64,000 nt of DNA from Polytrichum commune (taxonomy: Eukaryota; Streptophyta; Polytrichopsida; Polytrichales; Polytrichaceae). The notes below the pieces were generated by a model, which was not told the DNA's origin, searched no databases, and saw only the letters and a list, made by a program, of their open reading frames with translations. Location of the stretch: NCBI GenBank assembly GCA_950295325.1, contig OX485808.1, positions 42,307,180 through 42,371,179 of the forward strand, read 5' to 3'. A program made the position numbers and the translations under genes. Positions 1-11,693 of this stretch are shown piece after piece; within the stretch, counting starts at the first letter, position 1, and each line of letters opens with the position of its first letter.

Positions 1-1430
1 ATTCGTGTTTGCAAGAGATTGGCTAATGAGGGAAGACAAATCTGAGCTGTGCAGACTGCGATTCGACATTCATCTCTGTCTCTACACTTTCCGCATCGAC
101 ACAGAACCACGAGGTTGCAACCACCACGAAAGAAACTCAAACCCCTCTCACTTCAGATTCCACATAACTGGCGACAATAGTAGAGACGCATCTATTAGCA
201 CTCCCATTCCACCTCCCCCTTAATCCATCGCAAACTCCGAACCGAATCATCTACATCAAACTCAGACCCCGACGGACCGAAACTACGCCCTAATTTAACT
301 AAAGAAGGCCAATACAGTACCCACATTCTTGAACTTACCAGCTACTTCAGAAACTACCACCGCCCTAACACTGCGCTGATTGCCAAAACTCTCTCCAGTC
401 GATACCAAGCGATTCGACACTCTGTCTCTACACTTTCCGCATCAAGACAGAATCAAGGTTGCAAACCCCTCACACCCAATTCCACATGACTGGAGACAAG
501 AATGCCACCTCAAACTCACCAGCTTCCCGAGCACATCTAATAACTCCCATTCCAACTCCCCCCGCACAAATCCATCGCAAACTCCCAACCGAATCATCAA
601 TGACACCTCAGACCCCGACGAACCGAATCTAAGTTACACCCTAATTAAACAACGCCAATACAGTACCCGCACTTCTGAACTTACCAGCTACTTCAGAAAC
701 CGCCGCCGCCCTAGCGCTGCGCCAATTGCCAAAACTCTATTCAATTGATACCACGCGATTTTAAGTTACATGAACCTCATCTGCTTCAGACTCAGGAGCT
801 CAAGGCCGGCCATTCAACCAGGCTATGGCTTCCTGTCTGTGTCCCGTCTGTCGCAGCTTCCGTTGCGATTCTGTTCGTGTTTGCAAAAAAGTGGCTTAAT
901 GAGGAAAGACGGAACTGAGCTGTGCAGACTGCAATTCAACACTTTCCGCATCGACACAGCACCACGAGGTTGCAACCACCACGAAAGAAAACTCAAACCC
1001 CTCTCACTTCAAATTCCACATAACTGGAGACATGTATAGAGGCGCATGTAATGTCACTCCCATACCACCTCCCCTTTAATCCGTCGTATACTCGAACAGA
1101 ATCATCTACGGCAACTCAGACCCCGACGACCCGAATCTACGCCCTAACTTAACTGAACAAGTCCAATACAGTGCCCGCACTGCTTGTCAAACTTACCAGC
1201 TACTACTTCGAAAACCACCGCCGCCCTAGCACTGCGCCAATTGCCCAAATCTTTATTCATTCGACATCCAATCGATTTTAATAAGTGAAGCTCATCTGCT
1301 TCCGACGGCGAGCGAGCTCGAGGCCGGCCATTCTGTCAGGCTATGTATGGCTTCCTGTTTGTGTCCCCGTCTGTCGCGGCTTCTGTTGCGATTGTGTTCG
1401 TGTCTGTGCAAGATTGGCTGATGAGTCGGA
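1..1430. repeat. Tandem array, about 515-bp unit, three to four diverged copies
   Basis: Blocks recur in the same order. The block starting TGAACCTCATCTGCTTC at about 769 returns at about 1285. The block with GGCTAATGAGG and CCGCATCGACACAG near 20-110 returns near 890-960. The block CTTACCAGCTACTTCAG at about 337 returns at about 682 and, altered, at about 1192. The copy at about 410-768 lacks the first part of the unit. The left edge is cut by the window. No credible protein is encoded; the short open frames arise from the repeat. It resembles the leader arrays seen upstream of three genes in this window, so it may be the 5' region of a leftward gene outside the window. That last step is inference. 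Confidence 0.8.
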
Positions 1431-1469
1431 AGCCTGCGAATACTTAACTTACCAAGCTGTGCCTCGGAG

Positions 1470-1700
1470 ATGTGGCCAAGTGGAAGTAAGCTGGGAGACC
1501 TAGTAAGTAGGGGGGGACGTAGCGATGTCGAGGCGGGCGGCGGGGGCGGGCAGAGCATATCCTTTCTTTCCTCTCTTTCCTCTCTTTCCTTTCTTTCTTT
1601 TTTCCCCTTCGGAAGAGCTGGGCCCCGCGCTGCGACAGGATCGGCGAAGTTCGGAGTCGGAGGAGACTCATGGGGGGGCGGCACAAGCGATCAAAACGTT
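1470..1700 (-). promoter_or_regulatory. GC-rich, pyrimidine-tract region; possible promoter of a leftward gene
   Basis: This stretch is markedly GC-rich against AT-rich surroundings and includes a run of TTTCC/TCTTTCC repeats at about 1560-1607. It lies at the right end of the tandem array. Elsewhere in the window, arrays lie between the start codon and a GC-richer upstream region. By analogy this could be a core promoter reading left. No gene body is visible to support it. Confidence 0.25.
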
Positions 1701-2084
1701 GTGGCGTGTTTTGTCAATCATGGTCTTGTTTAAGGTTAGTTAGTGGAGGTGATAGTGGCTCCACTAATTTAGTGTTATGCTTTTCAACGTATCTTCGAGT
1801 TGTCTTCAAGGTTGACCAATGAATCCTTGAATGTACATGCACCGATCACAACAACTTGTTGTTACAAGTTGATGCGTGTTTCGTAAATCATGTTTACTAA
1901 AATTATTCACTTTTTTTTTAGTATAGTGGAGGCCATGGTGATTCCACTACTTTTTTTTTAATGTGGGTGTCTTTTGTCTCGCATGTGGAGTCCTTTACGC
2001 CTTTTTTCTTTGAGGTTGACAAACAAATCCTTGAATGCACGACACTAAGGAAGTTGTCGCATATGAGTGTACCTCTCATTTATC

Positions 2085-2520
2085 CAACGTAAAAACTTAA
2101 CTCCGTATATAAGTTGGCGAGAGGGAATTACCACACTTAAGTGTGTCTCTCATTCATCCAACATATAAACTTTGAAATAGTATGCATCCTGGAAGGGTTT
2201 TTTTTTCTTGGGGAGGGGGGTGATTTGACACCATAATTAGTTTCTAAGTCCATGAATTACTCTAGTACAGGTCGTTTATTATGAGTCATACACAAATTTA
2301 TGGGGGGGAGGGGGGGGCAAGTTTTCATGTTTAGATGGATGAGAAGCACATTCTTGTGTGATTATTCCCTCTCACCCTTTCTAAGTTTGTGGTTGGTTCC
2401 TCTAAATTGACTGACAATAGTCAAAGTCATGGTTTTTGAACCCCAAAAATCACTTTTGGATTGCACACTACTTCATGATTTTCATTCTAGATGAATGAGA
2501 AACACACTTCTATGCAATGA
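2085..2520. repeat. Dispersed repeat family H, first copy
   Basis: Phrases such as GTGTACCTCTCAT followed by CATCCAAC, and a later CATTCCCTCTC-type end, recur in altered form at about 51640-52100 and 61200-61410. No terminal repeats were identified, so the class is unknown. It looks like old dispersed repeat debris. Confidence 0.4.
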
Positions 2521-2536
2521 TTCCCTCTAACCTTAA

Positions 2537-2890
2537 TGCACATGCTTGCCTCTACTAACCCACACACACCTAAAAAGATGATCCAATTGACCAATTAAGT
2601 AATGATGTTTAGTGCAAAGCATGTGTACATTATCACCTTGACATTACTCAACAATTGTTGTATTTGGGGCTCCTACAAGTTATGTCAACCATGTTAAGTT
2701 CTTTTGTTTAGTCTAGTAGAGGCAATGGCACCTTTCTTCTTCAAGGTGGATGAATGAATGCTTGAATGAGCATGCTTGTTTCTACTAATTACCCCCACAC
2801 ACACGCTCCAAGCACTTAAAGATGATCAAATCGACCAATTAAGTGTGATGTTTAGTGTAAAAGCATGTGTACACCTAGCATTACTTAATA
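2537..2890. repeat. Local direct duplication, about 125-bp arms
   Basis: The arms at about 2537-2660 and 2765-2890 share CATGCTTG, TCTACTAA, CACACAC, AAAGATGATC, GACCAATTAAGT and GCATGTGTACA in the same order. The arms have diverged by several substitutions and small indels. No coding content is seen. Confidence 0.65.
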
Positions 2891-4109
2891 GGGCATTGTT
2901 GTTATGGGTACGATAATGCGTTGAGGATTATGCCTTTATCTTCCACCTAGGATCCCATTATTCTTTGTATCCAAACACTCCACAAACAATATTGGTAAAC
3001 ACTTCATTGTCATGTACTCCAACTCCATATTCAAGAATTAAACCACATGTTGCGTCCATTGAACACAATGCATGGCTTGAGTATTCTTAGGGCACAAAAG
3101 GGCACGAGACCACCTTTACTATCACCAAGTGATTGTACGACATGGGTAACTATTGCATACTCAAAGATATAATTGTTGTCACTTTTGAAGATGAATCACT
3201 TAAAAATGTCAACTATGAGCCTTGAACATTATAATTCGAGTCCTAAATGTTTGGGAGACCAAAGAATGGTTCCAAGATTCTTATGGATGTTTTATGATTT
3301 TTTAGAAAGTAAACTTAGATCTTACTTTCTTTTGTTATCTCATCTAAATATCAACTTACATTTTCTAACACACAAACTCTCTCAACATCTCTTATTCTTT
3401 TCTTTGTTAGAAAATCTAATATATAGAGAGAGTACATAACATTGCTAAGCCTTGTGTCTCCTGAGTCCTCACCCCATGCAAGAGAATAATATAGCCAAGG
3501 GTATGGATACACACATTGTGAATTAAACGTAAGACAACCTAAGTCTTAGTGTTGTGTCAAGGTCCCCATGAAACATGACATCTCTTTTATTTGAAAGTGT
3601 GAGGGAGTATGAACTTAGCAATGTTAGTAATATACATCTTAAACCAATATGAACTGTTTTAAACAACTTATGTTGTTAACCAACAAAACTAAAAGTCTAA
3701 TGGTTTCAATCTATATAAAAACTATGAATTAGAACATAATATTTATATATTTATTCGGTAGAAATTAATGACAATGTTTTTAATTCTGACCAAATGTGTG
3801 CAATTTTATTTAAAATTTATCCTTCATAAATTTTTTTCTCATAAGTCATTCAAAGTGGCCTTTAAAAAGTATACATGATACGAGGTGAACGATTTATCTA
3901 GAAGTTTTAATATAAGAAAGTTCTACGAAACGGCTTCCATCCATAAATATGGATGAATGTCCATTCGCCTGTTAGTCTGCCCTAACTTCATCCGGACACT
4001 CATCCATCCTTCTAGAAAACCATTGTCTCTCTACTCTCGGAGATACTTACACGAGTTTTCACTATCGTGCTCCTTTGCGTAGAACAATCCCTGTTTCGGC
4101 CATCAAGCA

Positions 4110-5636
4110 ATGGCGGACGAAGATTATAACGATTATGATGGAGGAGATGTCGGGTACGTTCACTATATGTTTCCTCGGATTACTTTTTAAAGAATTTATT
4201 AGCAGGAAAAATCGTGCGAAAAGAGCTCCTCTGCTTCTTGAGCTTCACGGAGACGAGTCTTCCTGCACAATTGTGGCATAAACACTGCTCGAAAATTTCA
4301 AACGAACTTTCGAGTCGCAATAACACGCTTTATCATGATATGAGTACAACGATTATAATGGAGGAGACGTCGACCACGTCGATGTTTTTTTTTGGGGGTC
4401 AATTAGGGTTTTGCAATGCATACTTTCAGACCTTTTGATGAGAGGTTTCTGTTGTTGTGTTGCTTCATGGGGTGGGATGTAGGTATGAGGAAGAACCTCC
4501 GGAGCCCGAAGTTGAGGTAAGGCTATTTTACTCTAGAGCAATTCACATGTGAGAACTTCCATATTCTTAATCTCTTCAAGGCAAATTTTGTGCATGTGGG
4601 AAACCGCTACATAATTTTGCCATGTCAAACCTTAAATTGTGGCGGTGATGTATCTTCAGGAGGAAGCTGAAGCTGAAGAAGAGGAAAATGGAGACGCTCG
4701 AGAATTCGAAGACCCAGATGGTGATATCATGCAGACGGGGACTGAACCTGCAAGTGATAAACCTCGAAAAACTACAAAATATATGACGAAATATGAAAGG
4801 GCCAGGGTGCTCGGCACTCGAGCCCTGCAAATCAGGTTAGCCACAGGTCAATGTGTTCAAGTTCCTCAGTCTCCTGAATCTTCATTGCTTCATGTCTGTG
4901 CTGAATGATCTAGGTACTTTTATCTGCACCATGGTTTGCATGTGCCTCAGTACAGTGTTGCTCAGGGATGCTTATGTCAGAAATGCAGTCTTTAAGGTTG
5001 CCTGTATAATTGTGCATTCTCGCCTGCTCAGGCATGAGGTACAAGCTGAAGACAATTTTAAGAATATATTGGCATAACCTTGTTTTCTGACTGCAGCATG
5101 AATGCACCAGTGATGGTAAATCTGGAGGGCGAAACTGATCCATTGGAGGTATATTTCGAACTCCCTTGGATGGTTCTTTGAAATGATAGAAGTCTACTGT
5201 GTTTGACCATGACATGTCCTTAAGGACATATATCGAGCAGAGAACATTAGTATCACCATATTCAGAAAACTGAACGGTCCTTAAAATGGAAACATGAAAC
5301 TGGCTCCTCCGAAATAAATTATCATTTCTGAGCAAATTAGCTGTTCTTTGTGGATTAGATTGCCATGAAGGAACTTCGGGAGCGAAAGATTCCATTCACT
5401 ATACGTCGGTACTTACCTGATGGAAGGTATGCTCTCACCCCCTTTTCAGAGAATGCAAGATGAACAGGCAAATCACTCCATTTCATAGTCTTCAAAGCTG
5501 TTGATCTCTATTAAGGATATGTACATTTTGACGGCAGCATAAAGGGAATGCCTCATTGTATTGGTGCAGCTACGAAGACTGGGGTGTTGACGAGTTGATT
5601 GTTGAAGATTCATGGAGGCGACAAGTGGGTGGTTGA
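4110..5636 (+). CDS. RPB6: RNA polymerase II/IV/V (shared with I and III) subunit RPB6
   Basis: Six exons join into one 146-residue frame: 4110-4153, 4483-4516, 4660-4835, 5097-5148, 5359-5426 and 5570-5636, all with GT-AG introns. RPB6 is a small subunit common to the nuclear RNA polymerases, at the base of the clamp; this is known for the family. Residues 1-60 are very acidic, starting MADEDYND. The conserved core follows, with [17 protein letters not shown] at about residues 68-84, then LEGETDPLE, and a C-terminal part with [10 protein letters not shown] and [15 protein letters not shown]. The usual plant length is about 144 aa, so the gene looks complete. The start is the only ATG that gives the typical acidic N-terminus. 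Intron 1 carries a degenerate duplicate of exon 1 (listed separately). Confidence 0.96.
4345..4379 (+). repeat. Degenerate duplicate of RPB6 exon 1 inside intron 1
   Basis: These 35 bases match 4125-4159, which spans exon 1 and its 5' splice site, at 29 of 35 positions. The shared core is AACGATTAT then ATGGAGGAGA. The GT of the splice donor is changed in the copy, so it is not expected to work as an alternative first exon. It is a small local duplication about 220 bp downstream. Confidence 0.7.
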
Positions 5637-5639
5637 TGC

Positions 5640-7330
5640 TCCATTGTGTTCTTGTCATTGTCCGACATGGCTTCCAAATGAACACCATGTGGTATGTTGC
5701 AGTTCAAGGACTGGTGACAGACCAGTTGCCTGGAAAATTTTAAGAGGCACCAGCGAGGCACCTAAGAAGCTTCATTGTGTTTTCATCATGCTCCATGCAT
5801 GGATATGTGCATTTTGTAAACTGGAAACCATATGGTTTTGCATTAGACAGATGATATCATATGAGATTTGAGATAGTATTACATTTTTGACAAGAAAAAC
5901 TATTGCTCTTACCTCAATGTGAAGGAAATTTAACATACTCTATTGTCTGAATACAAGCCCACACCTTGTACGTGGTAAGGCTAAGTTTTGACAGTGAAAC
6001 TTGATTTTATATTTTTGGAAGCAAGCTCTTCTGTGTGTAAACATGATCAGTTTGAGGCACGCATGATTTGTGGCTTCTTGGTCTGGTGAATTAGGTACTA
6101 TGTATTAGTAGACTGTGGTGTCTACAAAACAATACGGCAACTGAAGCAGGTAGAATCAGTCATCCTAATGGCACAAATTCTAATTTGGATGTATATGGAT
6201 TGAGCTTCTTGACAGATTTGAATTTTTGGTCAGCTAAAATTCTAAACACCATGTTTATGATATCTAGAAATATAGGCTGAACATTATGTGAGTTACAGTA
6301 ACCCAGGCAACCATTCTAAACCCAAGATAGATTTCGTTTTGTGATTCTTTCATAGTCACTTGATGAGAACCATCCATATAAGTGTACATACGTATGTCCC
6401 AAACTCTTTGTTACTGTAAACAGCGTCGTAGAGATATAAAGGAGATGGGTCTTAAGTGGCTTGTTTTTTAATCGGACCCCTATATTTGGTTGGTATGTGG
6501 TTTGATGAGGATTGAAGAGCAAACATTACAAAGACATATGTTTACAAGAGATTGGGCTATGTCTTCGAATATTATTAACTACTCTAACACTCAATAGTGA
6601 ACACAATTGGGAAGATCAATGTACCGAGTTAATAAATCAACAAACATGCACTTCCAATCACCATAACTAAATCAAGGGACGTCTGATATTCAATCTGTTT
6701 TTTGCAGAATTCTCATTTGTAGATCTGTTAATGCAACAGGAGTTTTTTTTTGGTGTAAATCTAGTTTGTAGCAGCTGGAGAACATGAAAAACGAACAAAC
6801 CAAATAACACCCACAGACCTTAGTGTGAACCCTCATGTCTTAGTGATTTTCTCCTGCTGTGAGATTCAGTAGGTGTGAAGCAATGAATCTAGTCTGTGTG
6901 TTAGTGCAGTAACCATGCCAAGCAGAAAGGTGGGGTTTTTTTTTTTTCCTTAATTTTTAAATGAGGTAAACTATACATAAGCTACTGCACAGTGAATACA
7001 GTCAGCCTTTTTAAGTTCTATAAATGTCCCTTGATTGATATGAAAGGACAATGTGATTTTAAAAGTGCATGAGATTGCAGCCAGTCCCATAGGCTAATAG
7101 ACCTTGGTCATAACTGGAGAGTGTTGCTCCCACCTTTATTCTGGTAGTGTATGATAACGAGCGGTTTGCTAAGTAGCTTTGCTAATGCCCCGTACCCACC
7201 CGACTTTACCAAATAACCAAAGTATGTCCTAAAAATTGGGTAAAGCTCTCTCAGTTATAGCGGAGGCATCTTACTATCCAGTGCACTTACAAGTACTTGC
7301 TCTAAGATTTGTGAGTAGGGTTTAGTTGAG
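5640..7330. other. Spacer downstream of RPB6
   Basis: This holds the RPB6 3' UTR region and then AT-rich sequence. No gene is recognised. An inverted copy of dispersed repeat D lies at about 6430-6690. The rest has no structure I can support. Confidence 0.6.
6430..6690 (-). repeat. Dispersed repeat family D, copy 1 (inverted)
   Basis: Read on the minus strand it matches the copies at 19660-20020 and 32260-32630. Shared phrases include TGTTTGTTGATTT, GGTTATCGGAA (here altered), TTCACTATTGAGTG, GATCCTCA and AAACGAGCC-type sequence. No terminal inverted repeats were found; the class is unknown. Confidence 0.65.
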
Positions 7331-7738
7331 TACACTACATATGATATTTAGTGTCACCAATTCTAATTGTCTTGCTTACTATCAACTGTAAGTTGCGATG
7401 CAGTGTCACCAACACTAAACGTTAACCTAACATTATTTGTCATCCTTTGTATCAAAAAAATAAATTTAAATGGGCATGATAGATTTACAGTGTTGCAAGT
7501 ATTGTCACTTATTAAGTGAATTTTCATCCAAATTTCAATCATCCATGACAATATTTCCGTCAAATTTTTGTTAGAATGCAACATTATACCAAACTTTGTT
7601 TTGATATATGGCATTTAGATGAACTGAAAGTAAGTTGGGATGACAATATTTGTAAACTTGTTCATAGAAAGTGTCACTACAAAAAACTATCATGATGACA
7701 TAGAATGTCATATGACACTAAATATCATACTTAGTGTA
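7331..7738. mobile_element. MITE-like element F with 26-bp terminal inverted repeats
   Basis: The left end at 7331-7356 begins TACACTACATATGATATTTA. The reverse complement of 7713-7738 begins TACACTAAGTATGATATTTA, so 26-bp ends match with two differences. The interior is AT-rich and noncoding. Length is 408 bp. The size and lack of coding capacity suggest a non-autonomous DNA transposon. The target site duplication is not clear, so the superfamily is not assigned. A partial relative lies at about 52126-52370. Confidence 0.75.
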
Positions 7739-7847
7739 ACTTTCACACATGCTCATTGGTTTATCTACCACGCAATGAATATTGGATAGTTTTTGTTCCA
7801 TTCCCAAATGCCTTACCACTCATCTAGCTTACCATCGATTTTTGTTA

Positions 7848-8067
7848 CTCCCTCTGTTTCAAAATAAAATTGTGGTTTCTATTTCAGTGCGGGATTAAGA
7901 ACAGTGACCGGATTTGAACCACAATGCGCTTTTTAACCAAAATTGGGAGTTGCCGAAAAGTTGCCGACGTCTCTGTCATGCCCGGAGGAGGTCCGTAACG
8001 AAACCATGGTTTTATTCTGGCACGGAGTTTATGCAGAAACCATGGTTTTATTGTGAAACAGAGGGAG
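7848..8067. mobile_element. Stowaway-like MITE (Tc1/mariner type)
   Basis: The element starts CTCCCTCTGTTTCAAAATAA and ends with the near-perfect inverse (...TGTGAAACAGAGGGAG). It is flanked on both sides by TA (7846-7847 and 8068-8069), the target typical of Tc1/mariner. The 220-bp interior is noncoding and contains short palindromes around AAACCATGGTTT. The CTCCCTC terminus is the Stowaway hallmark known from many plant genomes. The TIRs are well preserved. Confidence 0.85.
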
Positions 8068-8387
8068 TATGAGAACTCCTTGTGCTCTCATAGCTAAGAC
8101 TAAAAAACAACTAATCACAAAGGTCGGAAGCAACACTTTTAAAAGTCCTTCATTATTACCTCATCTCTAGGTATCTTCTAAACTTTTGATTGTATTATTC
8201 AAATTGTAAATGACACAGGTCTAGTTGTTTCAACTTGACGAGAACACCGTTTTTTAAAGCTTTCATTTGGTTCAAATTGCACTAGATCATATTGTAGGTT
8301 GGAGTGTTGTTCAACTCCTAAGCCATAAACACTTTATCAACCCAAAAGATTGCATTTATTAACAATTGTTGAAGGCAGTGTTCAAGA

Positions 8388-8595
8388 AGATTTTTGGGCA
8401 TAATCGGTCGAGATCCTAGTGTTTTTAAGTGCCACCGGTTACATGTTGGCATCGTTCAGTTTTTTTGGATTAAATTGAAGTATATTCCATAGATTCCTCT
8501 AAAATGATAGGCAATTTTCGTGAAGTCTTGAATCTCAACCGGTTCATCTCTAACGAGCGATTAGTTCTTTCTGTTCATTGGTTGAAGGTCTTTGT
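8388..8595 (+). repeat. Dispersed repeat family A, copy 1
   Basis: It shares an ordered set of phrases with copies at 25005-25567, 25617-25830 (inverted) and 46866-47073: GGGCATAATC, TCCTAGTGTTT, CCATAGATTCCTCTAAAA, AATCTCAACCGGTT and TGTTCATTG. It is noncoding, about 200 bp when not interrupted, of unknown class. Confidence 0.7.
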
Positions 8596-8599
8596 TTGT

Positions 8600-10560
8600 T
8601 GGAAATATTAGTGCCCTTTATGAGGAAAGAGTGTTTGCAAAAAATTGATGGAGTACATGATTAGTTTCAACATAGTCAAACAATTTGCCTCATAAGGTGC
8701 ATGGCCCTTAACTCCTAAAGGTCCATGTATAGAGCAAAATATAATTCACAACAATTTTCATGTTTTCAATTTGGGAAATTTTGTCAATTATGTGCGCATG
8801 TCTTATCTAGGCATTTTCCCCCTCCTCTCACTACTTGTTGTATTCCCTGAATAGAATCAAATTGAAAAGTTTCTTCCAGTTTATAGCTTTGGAGTAGAAG
8901 CAGACAAAGTTTCATCCCTTGTGTTATTTTTATAGGTCAATAGTATGGGTGTGGGAAGTGGCCAATATGAGAAAATCCTTCAACAATTGGGATTTGGTCC
9001 TCCACTTTAGGTCACTTTATGGTTAACTCTATTGGATTTCCTCTAATCGACTTCACTTGCAATCATAATGGACACCAACTTGTTTACCGACGCATTTGTG
9101 AGTATCTTATGCTATGAAAATGATCCCAAGTCCACTAAACTTGGACAATTGACACATGATCTTGTCACGTTCTAGACCTTTAGTAACCTACATTTTCAAG
9201 AAATTTTTAAACACCAAAGGGTTTGAATTACAAAAAAAATTTGGACATTCATGCATTTGTCCAATCGATGGTTCCACCTATGTATAATATATAGCCTCCT
9301 CACCTAATAAATGTCCATAACACCTACCAACATGGAGGGTAAAATCATTAACTATTGTGTAGAGTCCGGGTATTGGACTTGTGTATTTTTAGCCAAATCA
9401 ACACATGTATTGGGGTCAAGACCCCGACTTAGTCTAGTGAACTTAAATTGGGATGAATCAGTAACGAACCTATGGGAAGCATGTTTTTGCCACACTCCCG
9501 ATAGTAGTTGTTGAAAAACAATCTCTCTTTTCACCTAGAGGTTATTGTCCCCTTGGTAGGGTTGGCTCTATGATTAAATGTGCATGAACTAGGAATGAAA
9601 CTAGCTTTAGATAGGGTCATTCTTGACATGGCCTATCAAAACTAACAACACTTTATTTAAATACAATTTTTATTGCGCATTTGCAAACCCAAACTGGACC
9701 TTCAATGTGAAATTTGGGGGTTGAATTTGTACTTTAGACTCAAAATTTTAAAACTTTGTTTTGTTCCATTGAAGCTATATGTTTAGACTGGAGACGGCTT
9801 CCTTAAGTTGTTCAAAGGTTGGAAGTAATTACTTTCACGGTGACAATACATCGAGTGGTAAGTTTTCTCGTGTGTTGAACGATATTTTATTTTATTATTA
9901 TTTACATTTCAAGCATCATTGAAATCATCGTATATTTTGCTAATCATATACGGCTTCCCAATGTGAGATTTGGGGCTTGTGAATGGGGGCATTGGAATCA
10001 GAGGAAGAAGTACAAAAATCTCTTGTTGGATGTTGGTTCATTTAACCATGTGTGCCACAGGAGGAAGTGCCACTTGCATGTGAACTTGAACAAACAAACA
10101 TGAACCCAACCAAAATATTCACTTAGATGCTTGAGAATAGACACATGCAGTCGTGTGCACAAATATAAAACAGAGGATTATTAAAACGACCACAATCGAT
10201 ATGTAAGGTGTTAACTAGACTCGACTTGTCATCCAAGTTGGCCAGGTTTATTCATTCTAAAACGTTTCTAATACCTTGCTCCTCTTCATGTGTACAATGA
10301 AAATTAAATTTGACAGATCATGTGATCGTGCGACATGTCTGTGTGGTTGTTTCAACAAACTACATGGTCCATTTAACAAATTCCTTTTACATATATACAA
10401 TGATCGCACATTGGTAACCGTTTAAGAAATGTGTATATTTTAGGATTGCATGCCTTTTACTATATGTGTAGTAGTCACATAAATAAGGTTAGAGCTAATC
10501 CTACCTCAAGATTTTGGTGGGGTGGATGTGAGAATTGAGACGAGACCCATGTAACAACAA
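8600..10560. other. AT-rich spacer upstream of the mTERF gene
   Basis: No recognisable gene. The longest open frame (9311-9514, 67 codons) has no family features. The stretch resembles low-copy or old repeat sequence. A transcription start for the mTERF gene is likely near its right end, where composition shifts at about 10560. Confidence 0.5.
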
Positions 10561-10760
10561 AGGTCTAAAACCCTAGACCAGGGGAGGTGAAGCTGAGCGA
10601 GCTGGGAACTCCCCAAGATCGATGCGAGGCGAAAAGATCAGTGCGGAAGAAGAAGCGATCGACTAGAGACCAACAGAGACCAGAATCAGTACCGCCATCG
10701 AGGTTTAAGGTGAGAGTATGAAGCCATTTCCTACATTGCAAGAGACAAGAGTTAACTTTG
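10560..10760 (+). promoter_or_regulatory. Probable first leader exon and 5' splice site of the mTERF gene
   Basis: GC content rises here and the sequence is purine-rich. A strong donor, AAG then GTGAGA, falls at about 10707-10715. Candidate 3' splice sites GATACAG recur downstream with cag ending at 10818, 10974 and 11541. A 5'-UTR intron with several alternative acceptors is inferred; there is no transcript evidence. Confidence 0.35.
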
Positions 10761-11660
10761 TTCTCCGAGGTTTAGGGTTTAGGGTTTAAGAGTAATGTTG
10801 GGGTGGTTCTCGATACAGCTTGTTGGCATCCGCGATCAGTGCTTCGGAAGCGAAGAAAGGTGGCAGCGGATTGGGAATGAGAGCCATCCCGAGAGCTAAA
10901 TGAGGATCTGCTAAGGCATTGCTATGTCAGGGTTTAGGGTTTAAGGGTTATCCTGAACGTGATTGTCGATACAGGTTTTGGCATCCGCAATGGGTGTTTT
11001 GGAGGTGGAGTCAGGGTTCTGACATCATACTTTGACATCCTTGTCTGGTACGGAGAGCAAGCACTTGGAACTGGACATCTATCCTATCCATGTGGTGCTT
11101 AGATTCTCACATCTACGTAGCTGATGAAGTGCCCACATAATTGAATTGGAATCCTTCACAGGCAAGGCATACATGGCTTTTGATTCTGTGGGCATTTCAT
11201 GAAAGGTGACGATGGATCTGGTGTGCGGGCAAGTCAGGGGTGATGATGACCTCTTTTTTTTTTTTTAACTAAGCTGCCTGGTTTTTGATAACATGTCTAT
11301 ATGAATCTTAGATGTGTTTGTGGAAATTGACTGTACAATTGTTGTGTTTGCTTCCTCAGTTGGTCATGAGAATTATGCTGATGTGGAAGAAAGGGATTAT
11401 TTACAGTCTCTGTGTATTGCACATGAGAGCCGTCATGAGAACTAAGTGACAGTTTAGGCTAAGGAATCCATTTGCTTATAGTTACTTGTTCTCGGAGGTT
11501 TTAGGGTTTAAGGATTGTCCTCAATGTGATCTTTGATACAGGATTTGGCATCTGTGATCGGTATTTCTGAAGCAAAAGAATTGTGGCAGTGGAGCAGGAA
11601 TGAGAGGCAGCACACGAACTAAGTGACGGTTTAGGCTAAGGCATTCACTTTGTGTAGAGT
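10761..11660 (+). repeat. Triplicated leader of the mTERF gene, each with a telo-box and acceptor-like site
   Basis: Unit A is at about 10761-10925. A partial unit B is at about 10929-11013, its lost tail matching 11386-11480. Unit C is at about 11487-11655. Each contains a TTTAGGGTTTA telo-box (10771-10790, 10930-10945, about 11500-11511), then a GATACAG acceptor-like motif, then TTGGCATC, then a tail with GAGAGCC, AACTAAGTGA and TAGGCTAAGG. The copies have diverged by substitutions and indels. Telo-boxes are known plant promoter/leader elements of translation-related genes and TRB-protein targets; a role here is inference. Confidence 0.8.
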
Positions 11661-11693
11661 GCTGTCGCTGAGCTCCTCCCTGAGTGTGGAGAG

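Larger units (their letters stand above)
1741..4060. other. AT-rich spacer without a recognisable gene
   Basis: No open frame here shows a protein family I recognise. It holds two diverged repeats of a TGGAGG...TCCACTA motif (about 1744 and 1927), a G-rich tract at 2302-2318, a direct duplication (listed separately), and sequence of a dispersed family (listed separately). The last roughly 90 bases before 4110 are probably promoter and 5' UTR of the RPB6 gene. Confidence 0.6.

Noticed and set aside
380-748. 122-codon frame in the left array
   Set aside because: It lies within tandem repeats and the frame is not kept between copies.
1292-1684. 130-codon minus-strand frame as a gene
   Set aside because: Composition follows the GC-rich pyrimidine tract and the tandem repeat. 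No family features.
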